Origin: Rosa chinensis
Taxonomy: Eukaryota; Streptophyta; Magnoliopsida; Rosales; Rosaceae
Direction: 5' to 3'
Length of the DNA stretch: 64,000 bases
NCBI RefSeq assembly: GCF_002994745.2
Contig: NC_037093.1
Coordinates: 43,132,384-43,196,383 of the forward strand
The position numbers and the translations under genes were made by a program. Position 1 is the first letter of the stretch. Every line of letters starts with the position of its first letter. The notes beneath the pieces were generated by a model. The model ran no database searches. It had not been told where the DNA came from and saw only the letters and a program-made list of their open reading frames with translations. This document shows positions 11,374 to 23,341 of this stretch, piece by piece.

Positions 11374-12878
11374 CACCCCCACACTTGAACTTTGCTTGTC
11401 CCCAAGCAAACTAAATGTAAACATAATCCGAAAATCTACCAACTCACAAACATAAAGAAAGTGTAGTATTAGCCTTTCCAATCATAACCCTCGGAGAACT
11501 AATTATGTATATGACCATGAAGTAGATGTAAGCACAATATAGGATTTTCGAATTTGTAAGGCAATTAAGATGCACATGTGAGAAATGCTCAAGTATATGC
11601 GTGTGTTAACCATGTGTCAAATCAATCCACCACAATCAAATAGGCATATAGAAGACCCGACATAACCCACCAAACTCACATAGGTTCACTAACTATTACC
11701 GCTCAAGTGTTTGGGGGCTATATGTGTTTCACTCAAAAGCAATTTCACAACATGCGCCGCCATATGCTTGCTCTTCGATCTCATCTCCGCTAGGTAGCCC
11801 ACAACATTCAAGATCAAGAGGTCTTTTATTTGGTTGTAATGGAGCTAAGGGCATATGGTTAAGAGAAATGAAGGATAAGGAAAGACAAAGTCCATAGAAG
11901 TCGATGAAGCAACTCTCTCTTGTAGAGATTTAAGACTTTTGTTTTCAAATGCTAAATCACCCACTCTAATCCCAATATACAACCCTCTAACTAAACTAGC
12001 TAATTTTTTTTTTTTTTCAATCACCTTTTTCTTTCTCTCTCCTTTTTCTAATTTTCTTTTGAACTTCTTTTTTTTTTATTTTATTTTTTTAACTTTCTTT
12101 TCCAAACACACACACTCACCCCCACACTTATTCTTTTGTAACCTCACACTTTTAACTTTTCTTTTCTTTTGAAGCACTCAAACATAAAGTCAGTCTCTCG
12201 AATCGCTTCACCAACTACCATGGAAGGGTAGGATAAAAGTGTATAGGCTAGGTAAGAATTTGTGGTGGTAATGAACAAAAAGGCTAAATTATATAAATAG
12301 GCTCAAAGTGGCAATCTAGTGGTTAATATTTTTGGCCACATGCTTCTTTGGCCATGGTGGTATATAGTCCTAATGCCTCCATCCTTTCTATCATGTCGCA
12401 AGCTAAAAGTAGCCTCGAGAGGTCTCAAGCAAGTTCTAGATACGCAATGTCATGAAATTGTACACACATGAAAGAATAAGTGAATGAACGATGCATACAC
12501 TATAGATATAGGTACAAAAGCTCACAAATAAGGGTATGCAAGTCAATCAAATCATCTATATGCTTCTCTAATTATGATGAACCAACCTAACCTTAGGCTA
12601 TGTGCACACATATAGTCAAGCATAGATCACATATACACTCAATTACAAGACAAATTTAAAGTCCTAGATCATACTCAATCTATCCACAATCATAACAAGT
12701 TAAGTCCATGTCTCGTCATTGGGGTTGGAAAAAGGCATTAACCACTAATATATAATTACAAAAACCTAATCTAAAAAAAATATATATATATTTTTTTTTT
12801 CATAGGCGCCTGAGCCCTCACCCCCATACTTAAAACCAACATTGTCCTCAATGTTGCAAAGTGAGCTCGAAAGCTAAA
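11374..12878 (-). other. L1 internal non-coding stretch (3' side)
   Basis: No coding region is recognisable. It holds a strongly T-rich plus-strand run at about 12000-12175 and a short A/T tract near 12775-12800. The last five bases, CTAAA, are the target-site copy of the solo LTR that follows. Confidence 0.6.
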
Positions 12879-15301
12879 TGACAGGACCCGCCCCGGATTT
12901 CACCCCGAAATCCGGAGTGGCCCTGCGGGGCCCACCTTAGTGATAACTCTACCGAGAACTGGTCGAGTCACCCCCTAAAGTGGACTACCCAAAACAGTAA
13001 CCCACAATAGATCAGAGCCAAACAAAGAAGTGCGGAAGCTATTCGTCAACTATGCCTCGAACCACATACGCCCGACCCTAACTAATAACGCCTGCAAACT
13101 GGGCATTAGAAACCGAAGGGCCCAGGGGAAAGTAAACGAAAAACGTTAGCGTGAGTGGACAAAAATAAACAAATAAAAGAGAAAAAGATTTCATACTTTC
13201 CCACATTTATTTCTTAAAAAAAAATATTCCCGATGCATGCAACATTTATAAAACGTAAGTCTTTAAAACTCGGAGTCTCGTGAAAACATACCAGTCCCCG
13301 CTAGCTAAAAGAATCGGACTAGCCCCGCTAGTCAAGTAACAAATAGTAGGATATGGGGAAAGGATGTCACCATACGGGTAAAGGAGCCCCTTAGGCTCAA
13401 CCTACCCTCGACTACCACTCACACATAGATTGTGTGAGGAGGAGAACTAATAACCTCGACTGCCACCCACGTGAGGAGGAGAATAAATCACCTCGACTGC
13501 CACTCACAAACACAAAGTAAGTGAGGAGGAGAATAAGCTACCTCAACTGCCACTCACAAACGCAAAGTAAGTGAGGAGGAGACCTAATCGAATGACCCGT
13601 GTATGGTGAGGAAAACATTCAAAATCCATAAAATCCGAAAGGCTTTCCCAATATCTCACGAGAAAACAAATAAGTATATTCCAATGACGTGACCCCGCAC
13701 GCCAAATACTCTCAAATTCAGAACCAAACCCGGAAATTAGTACGAGCACAAATTCCTTCGGAAAAATCTCATTTCCAATAATATTCCAGAATATCTCAAA
13801 ATTGACTACTAAATATAACATGTAATCCAAAAATCATCTCGGTAAAGTAAGTCGTCGGAAAAATCACGTAAATCATATTTCCAAATAATAATCATATATT
13901 CCAAAACCAATTCCGAAAGTCATACCGAGATAAATCATAATTAAATTCCAAAATCAATTCATATGCTCGAAAAGTGATAGTTAATTAAATAGAACGTACT
14001 TTAGTGAATAAATGCATGCATCACTTATTTAAAAACAAACAAAAGTCCACTCACAGTACTATTGGGCGACCACGCAAACGAGTTCCTTCATCTAGCCGTA
14101 GCTCACCACATTGCCCTATACACAATTATATTTCCGTAAACGGCAATCCGATAAAATAAATACGAACCTAAACGAAACCCGAAATTCCCTATCTCCATTA
14201 CTTCTCAATTTCCACCTAAAACTCTTCCACAACACTACTTCCTCAATTTACATATTCCACAATGAAAACGAGGGAAATCCGACGGCCGGATTTCCCACAA
14301 TTCCATCACAAAACTCCAAACTTCGGAAATTCACAAACAATTCCAAACTCCTCCAAAATTCACCAAACTTCACATACAAGCTCTACAACAATATACAATT
14401 TAATGGGCTAAAAACTGAAATTAAAACACTGCCATATATGCCTCCACGCGCCACCAACAGTGGCGGCTCGTGGGGCCCACGCGCAGGCTACAACCACCAC
14501 CAATGGCCACCAAAATTTGGCAGCACCATCTACTCAACAAACCCAACCTCTTTCTCAACTACAACAAGTTCCAATTTTACCTGGAAGAGCTCCAATTTGG
14601 CCGGTGAAAAAAATTTCCAGAAAACTTCAAGAACCCTAGAAATTGCAATTCGTTAATTCGACCTCTATACTGCAAATTGAAATGAAAGACATTAGGGGAA
14701 ATGATCTATGTCAAAAACTGAACCTTCGACGCCGGTTTGGTGGCCGGAGACGGCCGGAATCGCCGGAAATCGACAAAACTCCCAAACTGCTACAGTAACC
14801 GTAAGCTTCTCGGCGTCGAAACTGCATTTTCCGGTCGATTTACGGCGACCCACCACCACTAGCGAGTCCGAAAGGAGGAGACGAAGCTAGGGGTGGTCGC
14901 GGTTCATCCCCAGGTGGCCGGAAACGGAGGCTAGCCGGAGCTGCAGCGGAAGGAGAGAACCGGGGAAGAAGAGAGAGAAAATCGCGCGGAGAGAGAGTGA
15001 GGAAAATTTAACCCCAACAGTAACTTTTTTCAAATTTATACTACTTACCATGAACAGTAACTTTAGTATTTCGCTTATAACTTTCGCATACGAGCTCCGA
15101 TTTTTACATACCACATATTCACGCGCTCGGTTTAACGTCCCCTACAACTTTCATGAAGAACATTTTCTCAAATTTTGACCCGAACAAAAAGTCAACTTTT
15201 AGGGTCACTAAAAGTACGGAAACGAAAGTAAAAGTGAAAGTAGTTGTCGTTTACCGTCCAAATGACTAGTAAACCGGTGGATTCAGGTTCGGGACGTTAC
15301 A
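12879..15301 (-). repeat. Solo LTR, about 2.4 kb, inserted in L1
   Basis: It is bounded by CTAAA at 12874-12878 and 15302-15306. The plus strand starts TGACAGGACCCGCC and ends GGGACGTTACA. The reverse strand therefore starts TGTAACGTCCCGAACC, a start typical of many plant gypsy LTRs, which is why I place it on minus. There is no internal region, PBS or recognised coding domain. The open frames at 14111-14890 have no recognisable similarity. Repeated GTGAGGAGGAG units with CTCGACTGCCAC lie at about 13400-13580. Confidence 0.87.
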
Positions 15302-16670
15302 CTAAATCCGTGTCGGAATTAGGCATGAAAGTAAAGTCTGGGCGAAAGCACAAAAATTAACTATGAAAATAAAAATCTAAATGCGGAGTAAAGTTACGGA
15401 AAACCCCCTTTATAGACATCTCCATTGCTCACAACCTTCGGAGATGAAAATATGAGACACCAACCTCAAGGCACAAGGCCTTGACTTCCTTAACTTATGC
15501 TCCAATCTAGCTCTAGGTGCTCATGAAAGATCGACTCCATTGAGAAATATATAGTGTCCAAAGAGCAATGCATCACAAGTAGCCCATCAAAGAATAAGGA
15601 CAAAGATCCTCCATTAAAATCATAGGCTTGGTCACCTCCAATACACCTCAAAATATCCCTAGAATGACCTCCATTGAAGAATTGAAGTGCAAGAAGTCCA
15701 ACCACCCCGAGTGAACACAAACTAGTGAGTGCAGAAAACTTCCAGCAATGACCTTTCTGTCTTCAAATGCCCATATCTCATACTCAGAAAGTGATAATCA
15801 GGTAGGGCCACTTGAAATGGAAAGTAGACTCAGAGAGCTTTCTATCCATATAAAGTTAGCCACCTATATCCAATTGAAATGAAAATTAAAGCTGGTCAAA
15901 CTTGCCAATCTGTCATGAAGTTTTCTGTTGATTCTCAGTCACCAAAACTGTAAGATCTGAAGCTCCAGAGGTGAAAAGAGGGTGAGACCAACTGGATACG
16001 AAAGTAGACTCATGAATATATATGAAGGTAAAATTTCACTGAAATATCATATCTGAGTCAAACATCGTTGGCCTCCAAACTCACTGATCTGTTCTGCAGT
16101 TTCTGCTATGCCCTGTTTCTGACCTCTGTTACTTGGAACACTATATCTGAAGCTAAGAAGGTTAAAATCAAAAAATGTTTTCTTCGACATATAGAGGACA
16201 TGAGAAAATACATCTCTGAAAATTTTTAGCTCCAAATTACTTAGGATGTCGAAGGTGTAGCTTCCCAAAGTCACTCTATAGTAGCAGCCTCTGTTCTGAA
16301 CTTCATGCATTGACCATTAAATAAATAGAGCTCTAGTGACTGAAAGTAGTTCAAATTTTGACACAAGACAGTAGACATATAGATGAATAGATTCAAAAAA
16401 TTTCAGCTCAAAATAGCATGTAGAATGGAATCTATAGTCACCCAAATTCAACTGAATTTCAGGACAGAAACTGCTCACTACCAAATTAATTCTCCTTCAC
16501 ATTTTCAACTCCGGACACCTCCCATCCTCCCAAAAATGACCAAAAAGCTTTATTCACCATAAAAGTAAACTACTAAAGGAAGAAATACTACCGATGATGT
16601 GCTAGGGTTGCCTCCCTAGCGAGCGCTTTGTTTAAGGACTTAATTGCCGGTCCATAGAACGTGAACTTTG
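15302..16670 (-). other. L1 internal non-coding stretch (central)
   Basis: No coding region is supported; short frames here have no recognisable domain. It continues the L1 interior from 12878 after removal of the solo LTR. Confidence 0.55.
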
Positions 16671-18086
16671 TTAAGGTGGATACTTCTCAAGTGCGACCAC
16701 CCTATTGTTTGGGGCTAAGGGACTCCTTGACATATCATAGAGGCAAGACCAAGAGCTAACTATGAATATTCCAATTGGTGGCCAAAAGTGTAGCTTCTTA
16801 ATCTTCCCCTTCTTCTCAATTATTCTTGTAGGAGCCAACCTTGCCTTCTCCTTCAAAAGTGGTGTAGAAATGATGCTCATAGGAAAAATAGGTGGTAGAA
16901 GCTCTTGAGAGTGATGGTAAAGGGTGAGTGCAAGTGCTCCATTTCCTTTCCAATCCATCACCTCATTGTAGAAACATTGGCCACTTAATGGTGGGTTGAG
17001 AGGTAAAAGTACCTTGATCCCAATCCTCTCATTAAAAACATAAGTGCTCAATGTTTTACTCTCCACCTTGGGAAGCTCATGATGGATGTCCATGAATTTG
17101 GGAGGAGAGAAAGTCATTGGCTCTTCAATTTCTTGACCATCACAAAGTATTGAAGGACTCTCTTCCTCCTTGGGAATATTGACCTCAATGAATAAAGGAT
17201 TATGGTATATGACTTGAAGCTCCGCATCCTCCTCGATGAACAATGGATTATGGTGTATAACTTTAAGCTCCGCATCCTCCTCACTAGACAAGACATCCTC
17301 TTCTTCGGAATCATCTTCAAATATCTCTCCTTCATTTGGAAGCTTAGATTTCCAATATTGCACCCATTCCTCCGAAGTGTAGTCTCTCACCTCACTTGCA
17401 TTGAAACTTTCATAACCAAGCTCAATTTCTTGTACATCAACATCATTATCATCATTTTCAACTTGCATAAAGGATTCTTGCTCAAGATGCTCGATATACA
17501 CTTCTTCTCTTGAAATGGGCTCCACTTGGTCAAAGAAAGATTCATGCTCATAAATGGTGAAGGGTGGCTCTTGTGCAAGACTAGTCTCAAGTTGCTCATT
17601 GGTATGTATAAGTATTTCTTGAGAAGCTTGCAATCGAGCTTGGGACGCTTGCAATTGAGCTAGCAATTCTTCAAGAGAAGGCTTCCTAGACTCATATGCT
17701 TGCTCATGAGGATATCCTTCAGGAACCATGGTTTCTTGTGAAATTTTAGCTTGGGAGGCTTGTAATAGATCTCGGGAGGCTTGCAATTGAGCTAGTAGTC
17801 CTTCAACGAATTCCTTTCTAGGCTCATAAGCTTCATTTTGTGGATATGCGTCGGGTATAAATGTCTCTTGATACATGTACTCACACTCTTGCATAAAATT
17901 TGGGCATTCAAATCTCAAAGAGCCCTCAAAAGATGAATGCCACGGAGAATTACACAAAGCACAAGTTTCATTGCAAGAAGACATAGAACCGATCGCATGA
18001 GAATTCCACACTTGATGACCTTCACTATAGAAACTTTCTTGCTCATATCCCCTTGGGTCTTCCCCTCCATAGCTCCATTGATCCAT
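16671..18086 (-). CDS. L1 single ORF, 471-residue glutamine/glutamate-rich protein of unknown role
   Basis: The frame starts 204 bp downstream of the primer-binding site, where gag normally lies, which is why I accept it. The N-terminal 70 residues include spaced cysteines (CNETCALCNSPWH, FECPNF). Residues about 80-165 hold two related segments, each with a Tyr-Pro...AYE-RK lead followed by LAQLQAS and LLQASQ/LQASQ, predicted as coiled coil. Residues about 255-300 are acidic, with a duplicated EEDAEL...HNPLFIE unit. The C-terminal third is more conserved-looking (NPPLSGQCFYNEVMDWKGNG). I recognise no zinc knuckle or catalytic motif. By position it may be a Gag-like or packaging protein, but similarity is not evident. 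Confidence 0.6.
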   Translation of the reverse strand: MDQWSYGGEDPRGYEQESFYSEGHQVWNSHAIGSMSSCNETCALCNSPWHSSFEGSLRFECPNFMQECEYMYQETFIPDAYPQNEAYEPRKEFVEGLLAQLQASRDLLQASQAKISQETMVPEGYPHEQAYESRKPSLEELLAQLQASQARLQASQEILIHTNEQLETSLAQEPPFTIYEHESFFDQVEPISREEVYIEHLEQESFMQVENDDNDVDVQEIELGYESFNASEVRDYTSEEWVQYWKSKLPNEGEIFEDDSEEEDVLSSEEDAELKVIHHNPLFIEEDAELQVIYHNPLFIEVNIPKEEESPSILCDGQEIEEPMTFSPPKFMDIHHELPKVESKTLSTYVFNERIGIKVLLPLNPPLSGQCFYNEVMDWKGNGALALTLYHHSQELLPPIFPMSIISTPLLKEKARLAPTRIIEKKGKIKKLHFWPPIGIFIVSSWSCLYDMSRSPLAPNNRVVALEKYPP

Positions 18087-18289
18087 AACTCAATATGATA
18101 AGAAATATGCACCTATATATGAGTTCCCAAAAGTAAGATTAGTAATAAAAAAAAATTAGAAATTATAAAATTAAAGAGTGAGCAAACAAAATAAACAACT
18201 TTTTAAAAAAAAAAAAATAAAGAAACCAAAATATGCTAAAGTGACCTAAAGAACCAATTTACCAAGGGATTAAGGCTATTAAACCCTAA

Positions 18290-18307
18290 TCCCCGGCAAC
18301 GGCACCA
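18290..18307 (-). other. L1 primer-binding site
   Basis: The minus strand reads TGGTGCCGTTGCCGGGGA two bases after the 5' LTR. It is close to the TGGCGCCGTTGCCGGGGA site common in large plant gypsy elements (usually assigned to tRNA-Asp; the assignment is from memory). Confidence 0.85.
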
Positions 18308-18308
18308 T

Positions 18309-20156
18309 TGACTTGATACACATTTACGCAAGCGTACGTATCATTGTAAAGATAGGGAAATATTATGCCCAAAGTTTATCGTACCACGGGGATTAGTGGC
18401 TAACCCACATTCCTTGGGTAATCGGAAATAAAGACACTTAGCAAACAAAGGAAAGAAAAAGAAAATAAATAAAAATGTTAATCTAAGGCACCAAGCCTTA
18501 GCAATGCTCGGCTTTAATTTTCACCAAAGCCTAATCAAAACTAAGAGCCTAGTGGTGGATATGCACAAATGAGTGGAAGAGTTTAATGTTTGGGGATTGA
18601 TTTTAACTTAACAAATAATAATGAAATGTAAAGCAATAAAAATAAAAATGAAATGTAAACAATAAAAATGAGAATGCCGGGTGTTAGGGAGGTTCCTTCA
18701 CTCAAATTCTATGTGTCAGAAGCTAATCTAATATAGATGCATATTTCATATTTTGGCGGTAGTCGTATCCAAGGCGGTTCAAGGCTCAAGGACCGAAATT
18801 CCCTTTCATGGTATTCCTACTCCGGTTCAAGGGTCGTAGGAACTCACTTGGCATGAATTAGAGCCGGTTCAAGGGTCACTAATTCACATCAAGAGGCGTA
18901 GAGATCGAGGAATTAGACTACTAAGCGACCCGCCCGCGCAATCACGCAACGGGTGTAAATCACCATGCTTATAACCCCTCGAATACGAAATTGAAGGTTT
19001 CTAGCTTAGGAATTAGAGGGGGTCAAGCCCCTAACTCCATTCTAGACATGCTCAAAATACACACCCTAGAGTTGACTAGGCTCCTAGACATGCATTTTCA
19101 CCCAACAAAAATAGATATAAGCATCCATCATATAAAAATTGCATCATTACATTAAATTAAACATCTTTTACACAAAATTTGGGTTAGGGACACAACCCTA
19201 ACCCCCAACAAGGAAATTACTCACAACCCATAATCATAGACATCAAAATTACAAAATTCAAATAGAAAAGAGTAGAGAAGTGTAGGAGAAAACAAGAAAA
19301 ATCATAAATAGCTAAAAAGCTAGCATGACTAGTCTTGAATTACAACTCCCACAAAATACCCAAATATTGAATCTTGTAGAGGTTGAGCCATTTGATAGAT
19401 TCTTGAAGCTTTGGGTGAGTGAATCCTTGAAATCCCTAAAATAAAACTAAAGAAAAGAGGGAAAATGGAGGAGAAGAAGGAGAGGAGAGAGAGCAGCCCA
19501 AAGGGGCTGCCTCTGTTTGGTACATGCGGCCGCTGTAGGTATATGGTTCTCCTCCTTCTCTCATAAATATAGAGCTGATATATATCACCATCTGAGGCTG
19601 AGATCGATTGGCCAAAGTGAAGGGAGTAGGGTTGCCACGTGTCAGTATGGGAGTGGACAAGAAGAAAGGAAGAAATGGTTTGGGCACGTGATGGCGGCAG
19701 ACTACTCAATTGAAACCAAAGCTTAATTAAGTGTAAAGCTTAATTAAACTATGGTCTACTGCTGCATGTTAATGGCTGGAGGTATTAAATAATCAAGCTA
19801 ATGATCAATTAATACAAAACATTTTCTTTATTTTCTGTAATTTTCTTCTTCTTCTTTTCTATTTTTCTTTCTTCTCCACTTCCACAATCTCAAATATTTC
19901 CATATATATTGTCAAGGGACTAGTCGGGTTTCGCTCTCAAACTTGCATTGACCATGGTTGACCGTGTCGACAATTTCGTCTCCTCGTCGAAAACTCCGAT
20001 TTGCTCCACTTTTGTACCATTTTCTCTCGTTTCCTCAACTCCGCTTATTTTCTACACAATAAATAAAAAAGAATTAATTATATAATAATTGACTCGAGGA
20101 TTAGCTTAATTCTAGCATTTTAGATATAATTACACGTATAAAAATGCGTGTAATCA
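18309..20156 (-). repeat. 5' LTR of L1
   Basis: This 1848 bp LTR spans TGACTTGATACAC to GCGTGTAATCA on the plus strand, is nearly identical to 9507-11373 and is followed by the target copy CCTTT. Confidence 0.92.
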
Positions 20157-21483
20157 CCTTTACTACTTAAATCTAGCTCCAATTACATGCATATATCCTA
20201 AGTTGGCAACCAAAGAACACAAACATGCAAAAGTTTTCTGTAAAACAAAATCAATCAAGCAATCCCACATAAGCAACATATAAATCAACATAAAGAAATC
20301 ACAATTTTATTTCAAAACATATAAATGGGCTTTAAACTTTGCCCTTAACGTCATGTTAACTAGAATTCATAACTCTACGAATCAAACAAAGGAAAACAAA
20401 AGAAAGTATGAAATACATCATGAAAGATGAATAATGAAGCCTTTAGACGAAGAACTTGAAGATCCTTGAAAGCAAGCAATCTTCTAGGGACGACACAAGG
20501 GTGGATGGCGGATAGGATCTTGATGTATTGCATGACTTCTTCTCCTTCTTGGTTGAGACGCAGAGCTTCGGAAGACTAGAGAATGGAGAGAATTTTTCTG
20601 ATGTTTATTTACTGAGGGAGAGAGGTGTGTTGTGTTGTGGTTTTGTTGTGTCTAAAATGTCTAGAGAGGAGGCTATATATAGGGGAAGACAAGACTTCAT
20701 GAATTTAATTTCCAAGGAATTTTCTAGTTGCACCACACAGCTCCAACTAATGAATTAATGCCACGTCAGCTCTACCATGTCACTCAACCAATCAGGAAGC
20801 TCCAAAATAAGTCCATAATCTTTCGACATATATTATTTCTGATTTTCCCAAGATTTAATATAATTTTATTCACAATTTTCGGCCAAATATCTAGGCATGA
20901 ACCTAGACAATGTATCCGGACGCATTTTGGACCTTTTCTCCCTTAAATCTCTCCATGGCTTTATCCTTAACATCCTCCCCTTAATTTTCTTTTGATTTTC
21001 ACATTAAAATTGCAGATTTTATTCTCTAATTTCAGCCAACATATCTTGAGGGAATTAAGGAACGAATCTGGACTTGTTTTGAGCATTTTCTTGTTGCACA
21101 ATCCCTTGAAACTCTCCCTTGATATTCTCAATGTAATCTCCTTGATTTTCACATTATCTCCATCATTTCCCATGCAAAAATAGAATTTAATCTCCCATAA
21201 TATCTTCAAGCCATGTGGTCTCCTAATGCCTTCAGGTTTCCTAGCCTCATCAGGATTCCTGCGTTGATTGAGATTCCTATTCGGACCAGGAAAACTTCAT
21301 TTCTTCATTTCCTTGTCATTTTCTCCAGTGTACCTAGAAAATAGAAACTAAATTAAAATTTACTAAAAATAGAAACTTTCTAATAATGGAAACTTTCCTA
21401 AACAAGAAGGATTTATTTAAGGAAATAACAAAGTAAATATGAGGAAATAACAGTTAAAACATTGCATTAAAATGCTTCTATCA

Positions 21484-23329
21484 GGTCTGTTTTGGAGACC
21501 TCCAAGATATCGCAGTGCTTCCCATGGTAAATACATAACCAGTTTGGGAGCGATCTTTATGAGGGTCAGAGAGATACCCTGCATCAGAAAAACCCATCAA
21601 GACATCATTGTCGTTTTGATGGAGGGAAGGAGGAGGACGCCATCCACCTTGGACGGTGGTGGCGCCAGCGGCTTTAGTATGGTCAGCGGTCATGCTAGGG
21701 ACGGCGGCAATTTACCTCTTGGGGTCCAGTCCCAATTTTCTGTCATTCCTCTTCTCTTTGTAGGGATAAAATAGGCCTATATCAATTGTACCTCTTAAGT
21801 ATCGAAAGATTGTCTTTACACCAATCCAATGGCGACATGTTGGCTTAGAACTATGTCAAGCTAAAAAGTTCACTGCGAATGAGATGTCCGGTCTTGTGCA
21901 TTGAGCTAAGTACAATAATGCGCCTATTGCACTTAGATAGGGCACTTCGGCCTCTAATAACTCTTTGTCCTTATCCCTTGGACGAAAATGATATTTTCCA
22001 GGCTCAAGACTACGGCAATCATGGGAGTACTCACAGGCTTTGCTTTATCTTCATTAAAGCACCTTAGAATTTTCTGAGTATATGCAGACTGATGGATCAA
22101 AATCCCATCACTACGGTGCTCGAGTTCTAAACCGAGACAAAACCGTGTTTTCCCAAGAGCTTTCATCTCAAATTCGGATTTCAAATATTTAGCAGTTTCC
22201 TTTAACTCATCTAGAGTTCCAATTAGGTTCATGTCATTGACGTAAACTGCTACAATTCCAAATCCGGAACTTGTTCTTTTAATGAACACGCATGGGCATA
22301 TTTCATTGTTAATATATCCCTTCCCAATCAAGTAGTCACTTAGACGGTTATACGACATCCGTCCGGATTATTTTAATCCATATCGTGAGCGTTTTAATCT
22401 TATTGAAAACGCGCTCTGTGGTTTAGAGCCACTTGATTTGGGTAACTGAAGTCCATTTGAGACCTTCATATATATCTCTGAATCTAAATACCCATAGAGA
22501 TATGCTATAACCACATCCATAAGCTGCATGTCAAGTTTTTCAGAAACTACCAAACTGACAAGATAGTGGAACGTTATAACGTCCATTACAGGAGAATACA
22601 TCTCCTCGTAGTTGATTCTAGGGCGTTGTGAGAAACCTTGCGCCACGAGGCGGGCTTTATATCTAACCACCTCATTTTTCTCATTATATATGCTTTCTAA
22701 CAAAGACCCATTTATGGCTAACAGGCTTTACATCTAGGGGTGTCTACGTTATAGGCCCAAATACCTGTCTCTTTGCTAGCCTGGATCGCATCTTTCCATT
22801 TTAGCCAATCCGCTCTTCGTTGACATTCTTCGACAGAGAGAGGTTCGATATCATCATATTCTATAATTCGTTTTACAACATGATATGCAAATGCATCATC
22901 AATAGTAATAGAATTTCTATTCATCATCTCATGTACACTATTGTAATTCTTGGAGATCTCTCTATTTTCTGGAATTGGTTCTGACATTGGAGTGTCCCCC
23001 AATGATGTCTCTTGGAAATAACTATAATCCGGAATATCCTCATGAGATGGATTATTTACATCGATGATCAATGGATTATTTTGTGCCAAACTCATTTTCT
23101 TTCTTAGGCGAGAATCCATCTAACCTATGGGCCTCCCGCGCTTCCTGGCAGGAGACATGGGCCTAGCCATAACGTCACCATGAGAGGGGACGTTGGCACC
23201 ATGCTCAGGTGCCCTTGAGATGGCGTCATGTCCTCTAAGGTTAGGGACATCAATCCTTGTAGGCAAGTTTGCAGCAGGTATATGTGATCTCGTCACTTTA
23301 GCGATATCAGAAAACTCATCCGGCATCAA
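21484..23329 (-). pseudogene. C1 reverse transcriptase and RNase H N-terminus, broken
   Basis: Pieces in order on the minus strand are a linker and RT start (23329-22718, with ADWLKWKDAIQAS), then RARLVAQGFSQRP-type and LMDVVIAYLYGYLDSEIYM segments (22703-22368), then the palm and connection (22358-21954), then RNase H with GFSDAGYLSDPHKDRSQTGY and WRSPKQT (21693-21484). Stops or frame changes separate the pieces. The catalytic box reads YVND rather than YVDD, so even an intact frame would be expected to be inactive. Confidence 0.9.
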
Positions 23330-23341
23330 TTCTGCTACGTT

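Larger units (their letters stand above)
9507..20156 (-). mobile_element. Non-autonomous LTR retrotransposon L1 (LARD-like)
   Basis: The LTRs (9507-11373 and 18309-20156) are nearly identical and about 1.85 kb long, with TG...CA ends. The element is flanked by CCTTT at 9502-9506 and 20157-20161. The primer-binding site beside the right LTR gives minus orientation. The internal region is about 4.5 kb once the solo LTR at 12879-15301 is removed. It has one 471-codon ORF and no protease, reverse transcriptase, RNase H or integrase. Long LTRs with a coding-poor interior fit the large retrotransposon derivative class, which is moved by proteins of an autonomous relative; LTR length suggests an Athila-like partner, but this is inference. 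Confidence 0.9.
8968..21483 (-). repeat. Solo LTR of family X, copy 1 (split by L1, 3' end lost)
   Basis: The two outer pieces (8968-9506 and 20157-21483) join into a sequence colinear with X copy 2 (57958-58251 plus 61735-63331). The element strand starts at 21483 with TGATAGAAGCATTTTAATGC. At the other end it stops at CCCTATTCACC, about 45 bp short of the TATCA terminus seen in copy 2. The base triplet ACC occurs both at this break and at the insertion point in C1. Inside lies the L1 element with its own duplication CCTTT. Confidence 0.88.

Noticed and set aside
14111..14890. Two plus-strand open frames of 181 and 60 codons
   Set aside because: They lie inside a solo LTR bounded by CTAAA duplications, have low-complexity composition and no recognisable domain.
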